Part shown: positions 1 through 49,255 of the stretch, piece by piece
Position numbering within the stretch: the first letter of the stretch is position 1
Layout: the number at the start of each line of letters is the position of its first letter
Source: Stomorhina lunata
Taxonomy: Eukaryota; Arthropoda; Insecta; Diptera; Rhiniidae
DNA length: 64,000 bases
Reading direction: 5' to 3'
Assembly (NCBI GenBank): GCA_933228675.1
Contig: OW121741.1
Span: forward strand, 135,865,085 to 135,929,084
The notes under the pieces: generated by a model
What the model was told of the DNA's origin: nothing
Databases searched by the model: none
What the model saw: only the letters and a program-made list of their open reading frames with translations
Program-made: the position numbers and the translations under genes

Positions 1-35081
<35,081 letters not shown>

Positions 35082-35195
35082 AAGAGAGTTAAACCAGTGA
35101 CTAAACAGTCATTGAAAAAAGAATTCAAACAAATTATACAGAAAGTATTAAAATCATCCTCGTCCTCTACGTCCAATTCGACTCATAATAAATGA
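35082..35195 (+). other. Open in-frame extension after the Nak stop codon
   Basis: After TAG at 35079-35081 the frame stays open for 37 codons to TGA at 35193-35195. It reads KRVKPVTKQSLKKEFKQIIQ followed by KVLK and a Ser-rich end, a basic amphipathic-helix-like stretch with no poly-A/T coding artefacts. It could be a stop-codon readthrough extension, a remnant of a longer ancestral C-terminus, or plain 3' UTR. AATAAA overlaps its end (35187-35192). Confidence 0.35.
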
Positions 35196-35654
35196 GTGAA
35201 AAAAAGTAATTAAAATTTCCTATAATTAATTAATTATATCCGGGTGCTAAAAGAATTACATACATATTAGATTGATATAATTTCAAAGAAAGTCCATTTA
35301 AAATTATTAATCAAATCTATTTTTAAATTTCGTTCGATTTCAATTTCACTAGGATTAATTGCAGTGAACACAGACAGAAACGAATCAAATTACCAGTTAA
35401 TTTAAGGGACGATTTTGAATAGTTTTCTACATGGTTGATTTTAAGAGTACCTAATTTCAAAATCAAAAAAAAAATCATAAAAGTTTTTTCGATATTAAAA
35501 TTTTATTATAGATTTTTTTTAAATAACAAAATTTTCGGGATATAAATATTATTCAAAAAATAAAAATTATTCTCATTTAATCCCAATCTGTAACATTTAT
35601 TTATTAATGAAACAGACAATTTATTGATTAAAGCCAAAATTATCAAATTATAAA

Positions 35655-37760
35655 AATGTATACAAACATTTTTTTATCAAAAATTTTCTATAGAAAATTC
35701 TTTGATAAAGAAATTTTCTATAGAAAATTTTTTTTATCAAACATATTTTTATAGACTAATTTTTGACAAAAAAAAAAATGTATAGAAAAAAATATTCTAT
35801 AGAAAATTTTTTAATCAAAATTTTTCTATAGACAAATTTTTGATAAAAATATAGAAACATTTTTGATCAAAAAATTTTCTATACAAAAATTTTGATAAAA
35901 ACACTTTCTATAGCCAAATTTTTTATAAAGAATTTTTCTATAGAAAAATTTTTGGATAAATAAATTTTCTATAGAAAAACTTTTGATAAAAAAATTTTCT
36001 TTAGAAAAATTTTTCGATAAAAAAAATTTATATTGAAAAATTTTGTTAAAAAAAATTTATATTGAAAAATTTTGTTAAAAAAAATTTATATTGAAAAATT
36101 GTTGTTAAAAGCTTTTCCATTGAAAAATGTTCGATAACAAAAATTTTTAATTTTTTCTAAAAAGATTTTGATAAAAAAAAAATTCTATAGAAAAATATTT
36201 GATAAAAAATTTTCTATAGAAATATTTTTGATAAAAAACATTTTGTATAGAAAAATTTTTGATAAAAAAAGTTTTATAGAAAATTTTTTTTATGAAAAAC
36301 TTTGACAAAATAATTTTCTAAAGAAAAACTTTTGATAAAAAATTTTTCTATAGAAAATCTTTTGATACAAAAATTTTGTATAGAAATATTTATGATAAAA
36401 AAAATTTTCTATAGAAAAATTGTTGATAATAAAGTGTTCTATAGAAAAATCTTTTATTAAAAAAAATTTTTTATAGAAAAATTTAGGTAAAAAAAATGTT
36501 CTATAGAAAACTTAAAAAAAAAATTATATAGAAACATTTTTGACAAAAAAATTTTCTATATAAATTTTTGATAAAAAAAATTTCATTTAGAAAAATTTTT
36601 GATAAAAAAAATGTCTATAGAAAAATTTTTAACAAAAATTTTTAACACAAATTTTCTATAGATAAATTTTTATAAAAAAAATGTCTATAGAGAAAAAGAA
36701 ACTTTTTCTATGGAAATTTTTTTATAGAGAAATTTTAGATAAAAAAATTTTCTATAGAAAAATTTTTCTATTTAAAATTTGTCTATAAAAAAATTTTTTG
36801 TAGAAAAATTTTTGATAAAATAATTTTCTAAAGAAAAATTTTTGAGAAAAATTTTTGATAAAAAAATTTTCTATAGAAAAGTTTTTGATAAAAAGTTGTC
36901 TATAGGCAAATTTTTAATAAAATAATTTTCTAAAGAAAATTTTTTGATAAAAAAAATTTTCTTTATAAAAATTTTTAATAAAGAATTTACTATAGAAACT
37001 TTTTGATAAAAAAGTTTTCTATAGAGAAGTTTTTGATTAAAAAGTTTTCTATAAAAAAGTTTTTGATAAAAAAGTTTTCTATAGAAAAGTTTTTGATAAA
37101 AAAGTTTTTTTATAGAAAAGTTTTTGATAAAAAAGTTTTCTATAGAAAAGTTTTTGATAAAAAAGTTTTCTATAGAAAAGTTTTTAATAAAAAAGTTTTT
37201 GATAAAAAAGTTTTCTATAGAAAAGTTTTTGATAAAAAAGTTTTCTATAGAAAAGTTTTTGATAAAAAAGTTTTCTATAAAAAAATTTTTGATAAAAAAA
37301 TTTTCTATAGAAAAATTTTTGATAAACAAATTTTCTATAGAAAAATTTTTGATAAAAAATTTTCTATAGGCAAATTTTTAATAAACTTTTCTATAGAAAA
37401 ATTTTTGATAAATTTTCTATAGACATATTTTTGATAAAAAAAATTCCATAGAAAAATTTTTAATAAAAAATTTTTCATTAAAAAATTTTTAATAAAAAAA
37501 TTTTCTATAGAAATTTATTTTTGATAAAAAAAATTTCTATAGAAAAATTTTTGATAAAAAAAATTTCTATTGAAATTAATTTTTGTTAAAAAAAAAATTC
37601 TATGGAAATTTATTTTTGATAAAGAATTTTCTATAGACAAATTTTTGATAATAAAAATTTTCTATAGACAAATTTTTGATAATAAAAATTTTCTATAGAC
37701 AAATTTTTGATAAAAAACAAGACAAATTTTTGATAAAAAAAAATCCAATTGAAAATTTTT
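35655..37760. repeat. 30-bp palindromic minisatellite, 2.1 kb
   Basis: Units such as TTTTTGATAAAAAAGTTTTC + TATAGAAAAG (30 bp) with the CTATAG-centred core. The middle (about 37000-37350) is the most regular. Because 30 is a multiple of three, long frames open on both strands here (36871-37422); they are not genes. It lies 500-2,600 bp after the Nak stop, so it may be within a long Nak 3' UTR or just outside it. Confidence 0.93.
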
Positions 37761-39904
37761 TTATTTAAATATTAAAAAAAATGGAATAGACATTTTTTTC
37801 TGTTTTAAACATCAAAACTATACATTGAAAAAATACCTATTTTAGCTAAAAGTATAAAAAACGGCAACTCTGCCGACGAATTTCTTGTTTTGTCTTCTTT
37901 GTGCCGACCTCTGCTTATAATATTCTGTGACTTTCAACGAGCTGTCCAATTTTATAAAAAAAAATAATTAATTTAAAGAAAATTTAATTTCAATCGTTTT
38001 TAAAATCAAAAGACAATAATGAATAAAAAAAGTTGAATTTTGTAAACTAGTGTAATCTCAGAATCAACCATATGACCGATTTTCAAACAAAACTTAACAT
38101 TCCGAAAAGCCGATTTTCACATACTTTTTAGACTATAGACATTAATTAAAAAGAAAAATCACAGTATTTGACCCATATAAAATCTCAGCAAAAGTATAAA
38201 TTGCAATAAAAAATCTTAAAACTCGAAATGAATCTAAAAAGCTAAACTTGAGTTTAAAAAGCTCTTCCCTGCAAGACTGAAGATCACTTTTACCCCCAAA
38301 CAAAATTTAAGGTGTTGTTGTGACGGTTTTCTTTGATTAAAAGAATTTTTATAAAAAAACAATTCTAAAAATGAAATTCTAAAATAAAATAAAACAATTG
38401 AAATAATTAACAAAAAAATAAAAGAAATGCCTTTAGAATAAAAGTTGTTATTTGCAGAAATTCAAAACAAAATCACACAAAAATCCTAACCTTTAAAAAT
38501 ATACTCAAAAAGCTTTTAGAAGACAAATAAAAAAACCAAATAAAAAAGAAATTTATTAAAATAATTTTTAAAATATATATTTATACAACAATTATATAAA
38601 TTATATATAAAAAAGAGGAAAAAGAAGTTATACGTATACTTAATTATTAAAAAAACTTATCTAATTTTAATTATTTCTTATTTTAATTATTTCCAAATAT
38701 CATTACAGTACAGGATATAGAAAAATGAATGAATGAAGCCTTAAAAAACACTTAAAGAAAAGTCACTCACTCTATGCTTAAACATATACATAAAAAACAG
38801 AACAGAAAACACTGAAAATCACACATTTTTATACAGACTTTTATACCAGATCTTTATAGATATACATATGTACTATAAACTATATATTGAGAGCCCTCTT
38901 TTTTTAAACAAACAAAAAAATGTCAAAGTAACAAAATTTAAAAAATTCTTACAAATGAAAAGCCTAATAACACTGTGATACAAAAGTAAAATATGAATAT
39001 ATAAGGGTATTCTTATCTAGCATTTCGGTTTTATTAGAGTCCGGGAAGTAGAAACAAACATATTTTGAAGTTTCCTGATCTTACACACCAACCTAAATAA
39101 GGGCGTTGAGCGTTGTTTAAATGTCTCACGCACATACAATTTGTATTAAGCAAACCAAAACAACGCAGCGGCAACTCTTAGCGGTTCGATAATCCGATTT
39201 TGACAAAGCGTTAGGTAGTGAAGTTGGCTGCAAATAAAAATGAGACTGACATTTTTATTATTATTCTTTTTTTTTAATTTAAGTTTGAAAAAATTAAAAT
39301 GATATTTTCAATCATTTTAAAAATGTAATTTCAAATATTTATTTATTTCATTTTAAATGTCACTGCTGATAAAGCGTTAACGTTCTTGTTTAGGCTTGCC
39401 ACTTTAGACATAAAATAACTTAACTCTGGAAGCTCTTATTTAGGTTGGTCTGTGTTACTTTGCAGAACGTTTGTTCCACTAGTTGGACTTAGAAGGAGCT
39501 TCTTCTTTATTTTTTGACACCAAGTTTCCTAATTTTTTGAGTCCAACTTTAGCTAAAATAATTTATTATTATTATTATTTATTCATCCTAACAACAATTA
39601 TTTTAAGTTTTACAGTTCTTTAACACAAAATAAATAATTAAATTACACTTTCAAATATAAACAAATTTAAAGTTCCCATCCTTGCATTCATCGTTCAATG
39701 AAGTTTGATATCAGTGTTGCCAATATAAATTTTAAAAGTTATAAGAAAACAAATATTAAAAGTTCATAACTCCCTAACTAAAAGACAGGAGACCAAACAT
39801 TTTGTTTCACGGTTAATTTTAAAAGAGCTATCATTAAAAAAGATCGTCCAAAAAGTCATTTAGGTGATTGCCTCCAATTTGGATTTTTTAATTCAAGAAA
39901 TTTG

Positions 39905-40045
39905 ACAATACTGGGTAGGTTAGGTTGAAAAGGTGATGCCAGGGGAGTGACACCTTTACTTGGAGACCTTTAGATCCATTGTGATCCTTTCTGAAAGTAA
40001 ATGACGATAGCGGAAAGAGAAAGAAGAGAAGAGTGAAGGATGAAG
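39905..40045 (-). repeat. LINE 3' tail fragment
   Basis: GGTAGGTTAGGTTGAAAAGG...GCCAGGGGAGTGACACC matches the 3' end of the LINE at 11173-11260 (TTAGGTTGAAAAGGTAATGC, GGGGAGTGGCA). Only the 3' UTR is present; minus orientation, as in the longer copy. Confidence 0.65.
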
Positions 40046-43000
40046 TATCTAGATTAGAGTGGGTCGATTTGTATCGAAGCCAAAAAACGCTACAGGTGCA
40101 TAGTAAAATCGAAATCTGCACCTGATTCTAAGAAAGTTTTCCTAAGAAACCAGGTGTCTAAAATGAAAATCTAGCTAGCGCGTCGAGGCTTGAAAATATT
40201 TACTTCCTACACATAGAGTTTTGAAAAAAAAAAAATAGTTTTCGATATAATTCGATATCTTGAAAACTAATAAAGGTGTCTTAATGAAACTTCAGGTGGA
40301 TGAAGCTGGTGAGTTTCCGCAAAATATGAGCTAAAGTAAGGCTCAGTAGAATGCCACTGGGCTCCCAGACGCGAAACCAAATTTTAACATCTCGAAGAAA
40401 TTTCGTTCTTAAAATTCACCATAAATAGGACTTATGCTCTGAACGTATATTTGATTATACATTTGGAAAGAGCATTTAAATATCTATTAAAGCTGTATTT
40501 GACTATGTGAATATCTCATTTATGTTTCAAGATATTTAGCGTTAAAACTTTGTTTCATTCAGTTATTGTAGAATTCTTATGTTTGACGAATTGTTTAGTT
40601 TTAGCTTTATAACTTTAAACTACTTATCAAATCTGGATTAAATTTGAAACTGTAAGAGAAAAGGAAATTAGCTTTCAGAACCTTGCCTTCATTAGTTTCA
40701 AGATATCGAATTCTATCGAGCCCTTAGATTAAAATGATCGCAAGCGACAGGAAAAATATTGATCGTAAGCGACAAAAAATCTTAATTAAACAAAACCGGT
40801 GAATGTTTTGGTGCTTAACATTTCTGTTCTTTATTAGTTTGCATTCGACAAACAAATTAATTTTTTTCCAAATGGTTTAGAAGTTATGGTGCAAAGTATT
40901 GTATGTAAAATTGTTTACGCTTTTTAGAGTTAAAAAATAATAATGAGAATATTAAAGCGTGTAAAAGAAATTTTTGTTTAACTGGACTTTTGGTCCTCGT
41001 ATATTCCCTCTCCAAAAAAGGTGAATTGGTAACAAAAATTTTTAGTTTAATTAAAAATTTCTCAAAATGCAAAGAAATATAATATTTACATATATTTCCA
41101 GACATATTTATTATTGATTGGAAAGATTTTTTCTGAAATGCGTTGCAAATAGTGTCAGTGTTGCCATTTTCGTAAAAAAAAATTTCCCAGATCTTATTAA
41201 TCTGCATAACTACAAAATTTTATTCATTTATCCATATATCTAGAGAATATCAAAGATTAAAATTATTTTCTTTAAAAAAGTAGCAAAATAATATTTTTTA
41301 TTTTTACTTTGTGTTAATCTCCTGGTCTTTCCAAATCCAATGATACTAAACGCGTATATAAAGCTGTAATACTTATTCTTAAAAAACTCTGAAAGGTTTA
41401 CCCCCGTAGCATTTTTACGCATATAAAGTTGGAACATCAGTAGAAGAGGAGTTAGGATTTTAGAGAAATGTTTAAAAACGTATATATCGACTCTACATTG
41501 AACCAAAGTTGTCCACCTCGGATATGTAAATAAAACCTTTGAGTTCGCATAACTTTCGCCAATTTGGTCCGATCCGAAAGACTTTTACAGTTTCGAAACT
41601 TTCTTAAAAAAACATGCTGTTTATACTAACTTATTATTGTTTAAGAGATCTTTAAAAGAAGACATAAAAAGAAAAATTGGTAAACATGCAAAAATGAACG
41701 TTCTAAAATAAAATCGCTAAATGATGTTGGAAAAATCTAGAAATCCCACTAACCGCTAAAACACATTTTTTCCCGCTAAAGACTCTTGATAAACTAGAAA
41801 GCAGAAATGGCAACATTGACAACTTTATAGACATACGAGAAGGTGTTCACAAAGTGAAATGACATTTTAAATGAATGGTTTTAACTTCTTAAATATTTAA
41901 ATTTAGTTCTTTTATTCCAAACATTCCTTAAACTTTATAAATTTTTTGAAATAGTATACTTTTAAACAATCTTTTAAAATAGCGAAATTTTAAAAATTAT
42001 CTTAAAATATGTATTTTAATTTAACGGATTTTTTGCTTTTGGCCAAAATATCAAGTATCCGTCTCAAAATGGACTTCAAGAAAACAACAGTTGTATAAGA
42101 ATCCCTGTATATGTCTTTTTCCTGAAACACAGTGTAATGATTTATTATTTGTATAGAATATTAAACTGTACCATGATAAAACAAATAGCCAAAATTATGT
42201 TATCACAACTGAAATAGTTTGTAAACATTTTAACGTATTTATGGTATTCACAAGACCCCTTATCATAAGTTATTAGAACTATTACATACAATCTTCTCTT
42301 TTATGTTTGTGTCGTTACAGCGACTAGATACAAGACCTTGTGAATACACTAAATGTGTTAATTTCATTTTATCGTTTCTCCCCAAAATCATTACATTTCT
42401 TTATTGTTGAATTTATTAAAAAATGTATTAAATAAATTACAATTATTTTAAAAACATTATAATTATAAAACATATATATTTAACATATTTAATTTTTATT
42501 ATTGTATTATGCATTGTACTCGTTGTATATTAATAGCCCACAAATTCATAATCTGGTGCAAATAGTCTAGCATCGATTTGCAAAATGCTACGATGCTAGA
42601 TCGTTTGCAAGGGATTGTGAACGGGGCTAATATGAATTTATTATTATTGCTTTTAAAGTGCTGCTTTTATTTAATTTAAAAAAAATAAAGATTATAAAAA
42701 ATTCCATTTATTATTAATAAATTTTATTATTATTATATCAATTACATAATTGTATTACGAAATATAAATTTCTAATTTTATTACGAAAAAAAGAAAGAAA
42801 ACACAGCTAACTATTATACTAAAATTAATTGTTAATCCATAATTAGAATCCCTATAAAAAATCTAACCAAAGTTTTTAATTTATTATTCGTTTTATTTTA
42901 ATCCTACATTTATTTAATTTGATTGGTTTCTTATTATGTTATTTTTTTATTATATTTTATTTAACAATTTATATATAAACTAATAATAATTTTATCAACA

Positions 43001-43169
43001 TACATTATTATATATATTATATACATACATACAATAAATATTTAATAAAAATAAAAAGTAAAATTGTTTAACAATGTTACACAGAAGAAATAAATGAATT
43101 TTGTTTTATTAAATTTTGTCTTTGTTTAACCCTAAAGTGAGTACATAAATAAATTTTAAGCAACATTAT

Positions 43170-43790
43170 TATTGTGACCACTAAAAAAAAATCTAAATTC
43201 GCATTAAAACTTATATGAAAATATAAAACCTTAATTATCTTGAAAACTAGAGGAGATAGAGAAATTTGTGCAATAATCTGTAATAATTAAAAAAAATACA
43301 AAATTCGCACTAAAACTCATTTTTTTTTTTTAATTTTTATATGAAAATATAAAACCTTAATTATCTTGGAAACCAGAGGAGATAGAGGCATTTATGAAAT
43401 AATCTGTGACCACTAAAAAAATTTAAAAATTCGCACTAAAACTTAATTTTTTGAAAATTTTTGTATGAAAATATAAAACCTTAATAATCTTGGAAACTAG
43501 AGGAGACAAAGCCATTTAAGTAATAATCTGTGATCACTAAAAAAAAATTTCAAAATTCACACTAAAACTTATTTTTTTAATTTTTATATGAAAATATAAA
43601 ACCTTAATTATCTTGAAAACTAGAGGAGATTGAGCCATTTGGGCAATAATCTGTGATCAATAAAAAAATTTCAAAATTCGCACTAAAACTTAAGTTTTTG
43701 AAAATTTGTATATGAAAATATAAAACCTTAATTATCTTGGAAACTGGAGGAGATAGATCCATTTGGGCAATAATTGTCAAAATCGAGCAC
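43170..43790. repeat. Tandem repeat, about 124 bp x 5
   Basis: TATGAAAATATAAAACCTTA + ATTATCTTG recurs with ttaatta starts at 43231, 43357, 43481, 43604 and 43728. Each unit also has TTCGCACTAAAACTTA and AACTAGAGGAGATAGA blocks. The copies are about 85-90% alike by eye. No ORF in the repeat; function unknown. Confidence 0.88.
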
Positions 43791-44999
43791 AGTGTTATTA
43801 ATGAAAGGAATAAAAATGTACAAATGGGAGTCGTAAATCGTCATTTTAAAATATTAACCAAAAAACGCCAAAATGAAGAAAAATCGTCATATATAGCAAC
43901 CCTGATGTTATGTTACCTTGACATTTGTTTTGATTTTTTTTGTTGCTGGAAATAAATATATATAATGAGTAGAAGAGAGAAAAAGAGTAATTATTAAAAT
44001 GAAATGAATAGGAGATCAGGGATTGCAAACATGGTACAATTATGGAGGCCATACACTTTGCGACTGTTTGTACAACTTCAGTATGAAAAAGGATAAAAAA
44101 CAAAACACAAACGTTTCAATCTTATTGTACAACTTGCAAAAAATATCAAAACTTTTTAATCTTTTATGCAATCAACGAACTCACAATCGTTGCAATCAGC
44201 TTTACAACCGTCTCAAGTTTTACCAACTTTGTTTTTTTATACATTTTAAATCTGATTAGAAGTACCGCGACTGACTTGGCACAATGAATTTAAATCCGTA
44301 GATTCGCGAATGTTTAAACAAAATGTCAATAGTTATAGCACCACTTTTAATGTAGATCGAAATTTTTTACATAAATCAATTATGTATTACATATGTATGT
44401 GTATTTAATCACAGTATTGTTCTTCATTTGGTCGACTTCTCACGTTAAGTAAAATAAATTATTTACAACGAAATCAAATTCATTTATATTCAAAATACAA
44501 TTTCTCTACATGTACCTACTATTTTACGCTCATTTAATAACATGAATCTAAAAAGTACATTTAGTTTTCCTTGTTGGTACCAAATTAAGAAACCTATTTT
44601 CCATCCCTGGTACAGACATTTTTTGCTTACAAAGCAAATTATTCTTGTTAAAAGACTTGCAAAGTTGCAATCAAATTTATTTAAAATCGTTAAAACGAAT
44701 TATAAAATAAACCAACAAATTTAATTGTTTAGTAAAACGAATTTAATAAACAAGTGTTTGTCGCCAGGAGAATTAAATAGAATCAAAGAGAGAAAGATAA
44801 AGCAAAAATATTCATACATCTTTGATATTATTAATCATTTGCAAAAGTATTAATTTTATTAAACAAAAGAAATTATAAATAAATAGGTAAGTTAAAATAA
44901 CAATAATATATATTTATGATTACAATACATTCATAAATTTTTATTCTTGTACAGATTTTTTTGAATGTTGTAAAGGGCTTCTAAACGTATTAACCAATA

Positions 45000-47343
45000 A
45001 TGGATTTATCTAGTTCACCCGGACAACGTGTCTTAGTTAAATGCGGCGGGTTTTCCACACAACTGGCCAATCATGTGGGCGAACAAATCGATGGAGATCC
45101 TTTGTGGGGATCACGTTATGATTTAGTTAATCCCACTGCTGTGGTACAAACACATCTAGATTTTTTGGAAAGTAAGTAACTTTTTATATTTTGTGGTGTT
45201 GTTTATATTTTGCCTCCGATACAAGTAATATTAGATACCGCAGAAATATTAATTAAACATCTACGTCTTAAGCAATAAATATTCTGACACAGATTTTTTA
45301 TACCCTTCACCACCATTGGTGAAAGGTATGTATAATGAGCTTGTGCTGATGTATGTAACGCAAAAATATTGGTTAGAGACGCACCTTATACATATATACC
45401 AATTTACTAAGAATCACTTCCTGAGTCGACAGTTGTCCAAATACCCATGTAAACTTGTAATCAAACTAGGTATAGGTCGCAATTTTAAAAATAATTTGGT
45501 AAAATTTAGCACTTATTTTAAGGTAGGACCATTGCTTTTGAAATTAGATTGCAATTCTTACTTATGGTTTAACTTTGTTCGCTCGTCTAGCTGGATGTCC
45601 ATGTTAGCTTGTTTTCGAGTACAAATCGCTATTTAAAAGTTAAAGATGTAATAACATTTGATAAATACATGTTTTCTCGGTACAAACATGATCCTATAGT
45701 AGCTCCCATAGGACTGAATTCTTGTTTTCCGCGACAAACTATTTTCTCTTTTGCTTTAGGGGGTATAATCTACAATGCAGAATCTATAATGCATAATTGT
45801 TAAATTTGAAACAAAAATAAAACAATATTGTATAAATCTTTGAACTCTGAACCTTATATCGATTATACCTATTACAACCCTAAAAATATATATTTTTATA
45901 TTTATCCCTTTTAGACGGTGCACAAATCATACTTTCCAACACCTACCAATCCAGCATTGAAGGTTTCATGAAGCATTTAAACCTAACTAAAGAAGAATCT
46001 ATACAGCTAATGCGTAGAAGTGTTCAACTTACCAAAGAAGCTAGAGATAAATACAAAGATATAATTGAAAAAGCAAATGGGTCACTGGAAGCTGGTCTTC
46101 CTTTAATATTAGGATCTGTAGGTCCTTATGGTGCCATGTTGCATGACGGTTCAGAATATAATGGTTCCTATACAGATAAAGTAACCAAAGAACAAATACA
46201 AAATTGGCATCGTACCCGGATTGAAGCGCTACTAGCCGAAGGAGTGGATGGTTTAGCGGTTGAGACTATACCGTGTCCAAAGGAAGCAGAAGCTGTAACC
46301 GAAATGATTTTAAATGATTATCCCAATGTGAAATTTTGGGTTTCATTCCAATGCAAAGATGAATTGCATTTAGCTCATGGTGAAAATTTTGCCAATGCGG
46401 CCAAATCAATATGGGAAATGGTGAAGAAAGCAAATGCTAGAGAGAGGATTTTTGGTATTGGTGTAAATTGTGTTAATCCTAAGGTAAGATTATGTTTAAA
46501 AAAGTAAGAAAAATTAGTTAGTGCTTCCATGTCTGAAGTGAAAATTCTACATCATACTTTGTAACTTCACACTTTTGTCATGTTTTTAGAGGAGTCACTA
46601 CAATTTTAGCCCATATTTCATAAACGAATTATCAAATGATCGAAGGCTTAATTAGAATTTTGTATAGAAAAACAAAAAAATTATTTTTACGTTAAAAATG
46701 AAAGCACGATTATGATTAAACCCATGGCTTCTTAAGCAAACTTTAATAGAAATCGTTGTTGTTGACTATTTTTTACACACAATATTTTCCGCCACAAAAA
46801 GGAAAAATATCATTTTCAAAACTCATTTTTTTCTTTAGAACAATTTTTAATGTAAAATATTTTTCTTTAAAAGTTTTTTGATATAAAACACTTCTACAAT
46901 TTCATGCCAATGACAGCGATTTATTTAAAACTAGATACAACTGGGAAAGTCCTAAAATTATTTTTAAATTCGAATAACAAAGTTTTCTTAGACTGGCTAA
47001 CAAACAAATCTTGCAACGCATAATTTTGTGTCCCTTGGTAAAATACATCAAAATAATTGTTATCTTTAATTTTCAGTTTGTGGCTCCTCTTTTCAAATCA
47101 TTGCACCTATTACTAGATGATAAGGATTTACCTCCTTTGGTGGTATATAGTAATCGTGGTGAAACTTACGACTTGGAAAAAGATGAATGGGTTGATCAAG
47201 ATAAATGTATACCATTGGAGACATATGTTCAAGACTGGATACGTCTAGGTGCTACAGTAATTGGTGGTTGCTGTCGTGTTTATCCCGCAGATATTCTTAA
47301 TATACGCAAGTGCATTGATAGCTTGGGTAATAATAATATTTGA
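45000..47343 (+). CDS. Homocysteine S-methyltransferase, copy A
   Basis: Transfers a methyl group from S-methylmethionine or S-adenosylmethionine to homocysteine, making methionine; cytosolic zinc enzyme. Exons 45000-45171, 45915-46483 and 47077-47343 give 335 residues. Seen: N-terminal VKCGGFSTQLANH (the usual GG-F-T strand), SNTYQSSIEGF, GSVGPYGAMLHDGSEY..Y, VETIPCPKEA, and the three zinc cysteines C243 (GVNCVNP) and C312-C313 (GGCCR). The first ATG agrees with copy B. A 5' UTR intron (44887-44954) is likely. Tandem with copy B, 3.4 kb downstream on the same strand, like the CG10621/CG10623 pair I recall from Drosophila. Residue 15 is Cys where copy B has Asp. Confidence 0.93.
45299..45790 (+). 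repeat. Dispersed-family copy in the methyltransferase A intron
   Basis: TATACCCTTCACCACCA is followed at once by TTGGTGAAAGGTAT, so the two family ends face each other here as a small hairpin. Then come GAGCTTGTGCTGATGTATGT, AACGCAAAAATATTGGTTAG and GTAAACTTGTAATCAAACTA blocks as in the 29684 copy. Small open frames in it (45316-45803) are not genes. Confidence 0.7.
46484..47076 (+). other. Intron of methyltransferase A, nothing recognised
   Basis: 593-bp GTAAGA...TTTTCAG intron between NCVNPK and FVAPLF. Copy B has no intron at this place. AT-rich, no repeat identified. Confidence 0.6.
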
Positions 47344-47381
47344 ATTTAATTGTTTACTTAAAAATGTACTTCAATATTTCC

Positions 47382-47387
47382 AATAAA
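47382..47387 (+). terminator. Poly(A) signal, methyltransferase A
   Basis: AATAAA 39 bases after the stop codon, in CCAATAAAGCTT. The spacing suits a short 3' UTR. Confidence 0.65.
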
Positions 47388-48754
47388 GCTTATTTCATGT
47401 ACCTTGTTTTTCTTTTTAAAAAATAATAGCTGTGTTTTTTCGAAATTTTAATCTATACCTATAAAAATTTTCAATAAAAATACCTTTTTTAAAAGATGTC
47501 GAATTCCAGTTCTATACTTTTGAAACCACGAAATGGATAGCCCTTTATATATTTAGGGAAAGAAAGACAACCAATAATAATAAGTAAATTTAATTTGTTT
47601 TGAAAATTCTAAGCTGAATATGAGAATTTGACCTACTTTCTGATGAAATTTAAATTATATATAAGCAATACAAAATGTCTCAAGATAGGACTTTATTTTT
47701 TTGCAAATTTGCAGCCAAAGAATGTCAACAAACCTTTATAGACAATAAGCACGCTTAACAAATTTTCAATTCTTATTTGAAATATATAAATAAATAAAGT
47801 CTAGATTGACTGATGCCTACTTAGGGTTATCATTAAATATAACATTTAAACAAAAGTCCAATTTAGACAGATAAAAAATAGCAAAGTATTAGATTATTTT
47901 CGATTATTTCAATGTCAAAAGAAATTATGTTTCAGACAAGTCCAAAATATGCTAAATTCAATTTTTTGTTTTGTAAAAGATTGATAAAAGAAATGCTAAA
48001 ATAATAATATGCTAAAAAAACAAAACATAAGTCTGGAAAAGAATCAAATATTAAATATAAACAAGATTTATGATAATATTAATTTTAAAGTATTTTAATT
48101 TTAAGTATTATGATTATAATATTAAATAAGTGTGTACATATATAAACAATATAAAAAATAAGCTTAAAAACAATATAATATTGTAATCACTTTAATAGAC
48201 TACAATACATATGTATATATTAACCCATTTATTTCATATTGCCTCAAGGGGTTACTGTATATTTCGATTCGAAAGATTTTTTTTCGAAACACAAGATTGG
48301 CTGTAAATATTATAGCCATACCACATAAGCATTTGTGAGATATGGCATTTTGTTATAATATAAAATATCTCAAATTTGACGATTTGTCGTGATTTTATCC
48401 TCGAAACGTGCCAGTAACGCCACTATTTATGCACTGCAAAAATACTGATGCTAACCTTTCCAGCCGACTTCCGCATCTTTCCACGCTTCATCACATGCAG
48501 TCGACTTGACTGACTGTCGAAATAATGGAGCCACGTATCATCCATTGTCTCACAACGACGCAAATAATTGGGTTTTTACGTTGAACAACTAATCTTTGTA
48601 TCAGGCTAAGAATTTTCCAGTCAACCTTTTCATATCGGTCTTTATTTTGAATAATAAATATTTTTTTATAAAATCTTCGTTAGATTTTTTTTTTTCGTAT
48701 AAAATTTTATTCTATAATAAAATTTTTCTTTTAATATTTTGTTAGAACATTTTC

Positions 48755-49255
48755 TATCGAATAATGTTCGTTAAAAAAATTTTTTCTATAGAAAAATTTT
48801 CGTTAAAAAAATTTTTTCTATAGAAAAATTTTCGTTAAAAAAATTTTTTCTATAGAAAAATTTTCGTTAAAAAATTTTTTCTATAGAAAAATTTTCGTTA
48901 AAAAAATTTTTTCTACAGAAAAATTTTCGTTAAAAAATTTTTTTCTATAGAAAAATTTTCGTTAAAAAAAATGTTTTCTATAGAAAAATTTTCGTTAAAA
49001 AAATGTTTTCTATAGAAAAATTTTCGTTAAAAAAATTTTTTCTATAGAAAAATTTTCGTTAAAAAATTGTTTCCATAGAAAAATTTTCGTTAAAAAATTG
49101 TTTCCATAGAAAAATTTTTGTTAAAAAATTGTTTCCATAGAAAATTTTTTGTTCAAAAATGTTCGTTAAAAAATTTTTTGTGTAGAAAAATTTTCGTTAA
49201 AAATTTTTTTCTATAGAAAATTTTCGTTAAAATTTTTTTCTATTGAAAAATTTAA
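48755..49255. repeat. 32-bp palindromic minisatellite
   Basis: Unit CGTTAAAAAAATTTTTTCTA + TAGAAAAATTTT (about 31-33 bp), some 14 copies. It has the CTATAG-centred palindrome shared with the arrays in and after Nak but its own CGTTAAA linker. Ends about 255 bp before the copy-B TATA box. Confidence 0.92.

Larger units (their letters stand above)
37761..44999. other. Intergenic region between Nak and the methyltransferase pair
   Basis: 7.2 kb with no convincing gene. It has a LINE 3' tail (39905-40045), an inverted pair around 42559-42595 (TCTAGCATCG...CGATGCTAGA), a 124-bp tandem repeat (43170-43790), and a probable 5' UTR exon and small intron for the next gene (donor GTAAGT at 44887, acceptor TTGTACAG ending 44954). 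The rest is AT-rich. Confidence 0.6.

Noticed and set aside
36871..37422. Overlapping 139- to 152-codon frames on both strands with repeating Phe-Ser-Ile-Glu-Lys-Phe-Leu-Ile-Lys-Lys type units
   Set aside because: They arise because the minisatellite unit is 30 bp, a multiple of three with no stop. Both strands are open and there is no non-repeat sequence.
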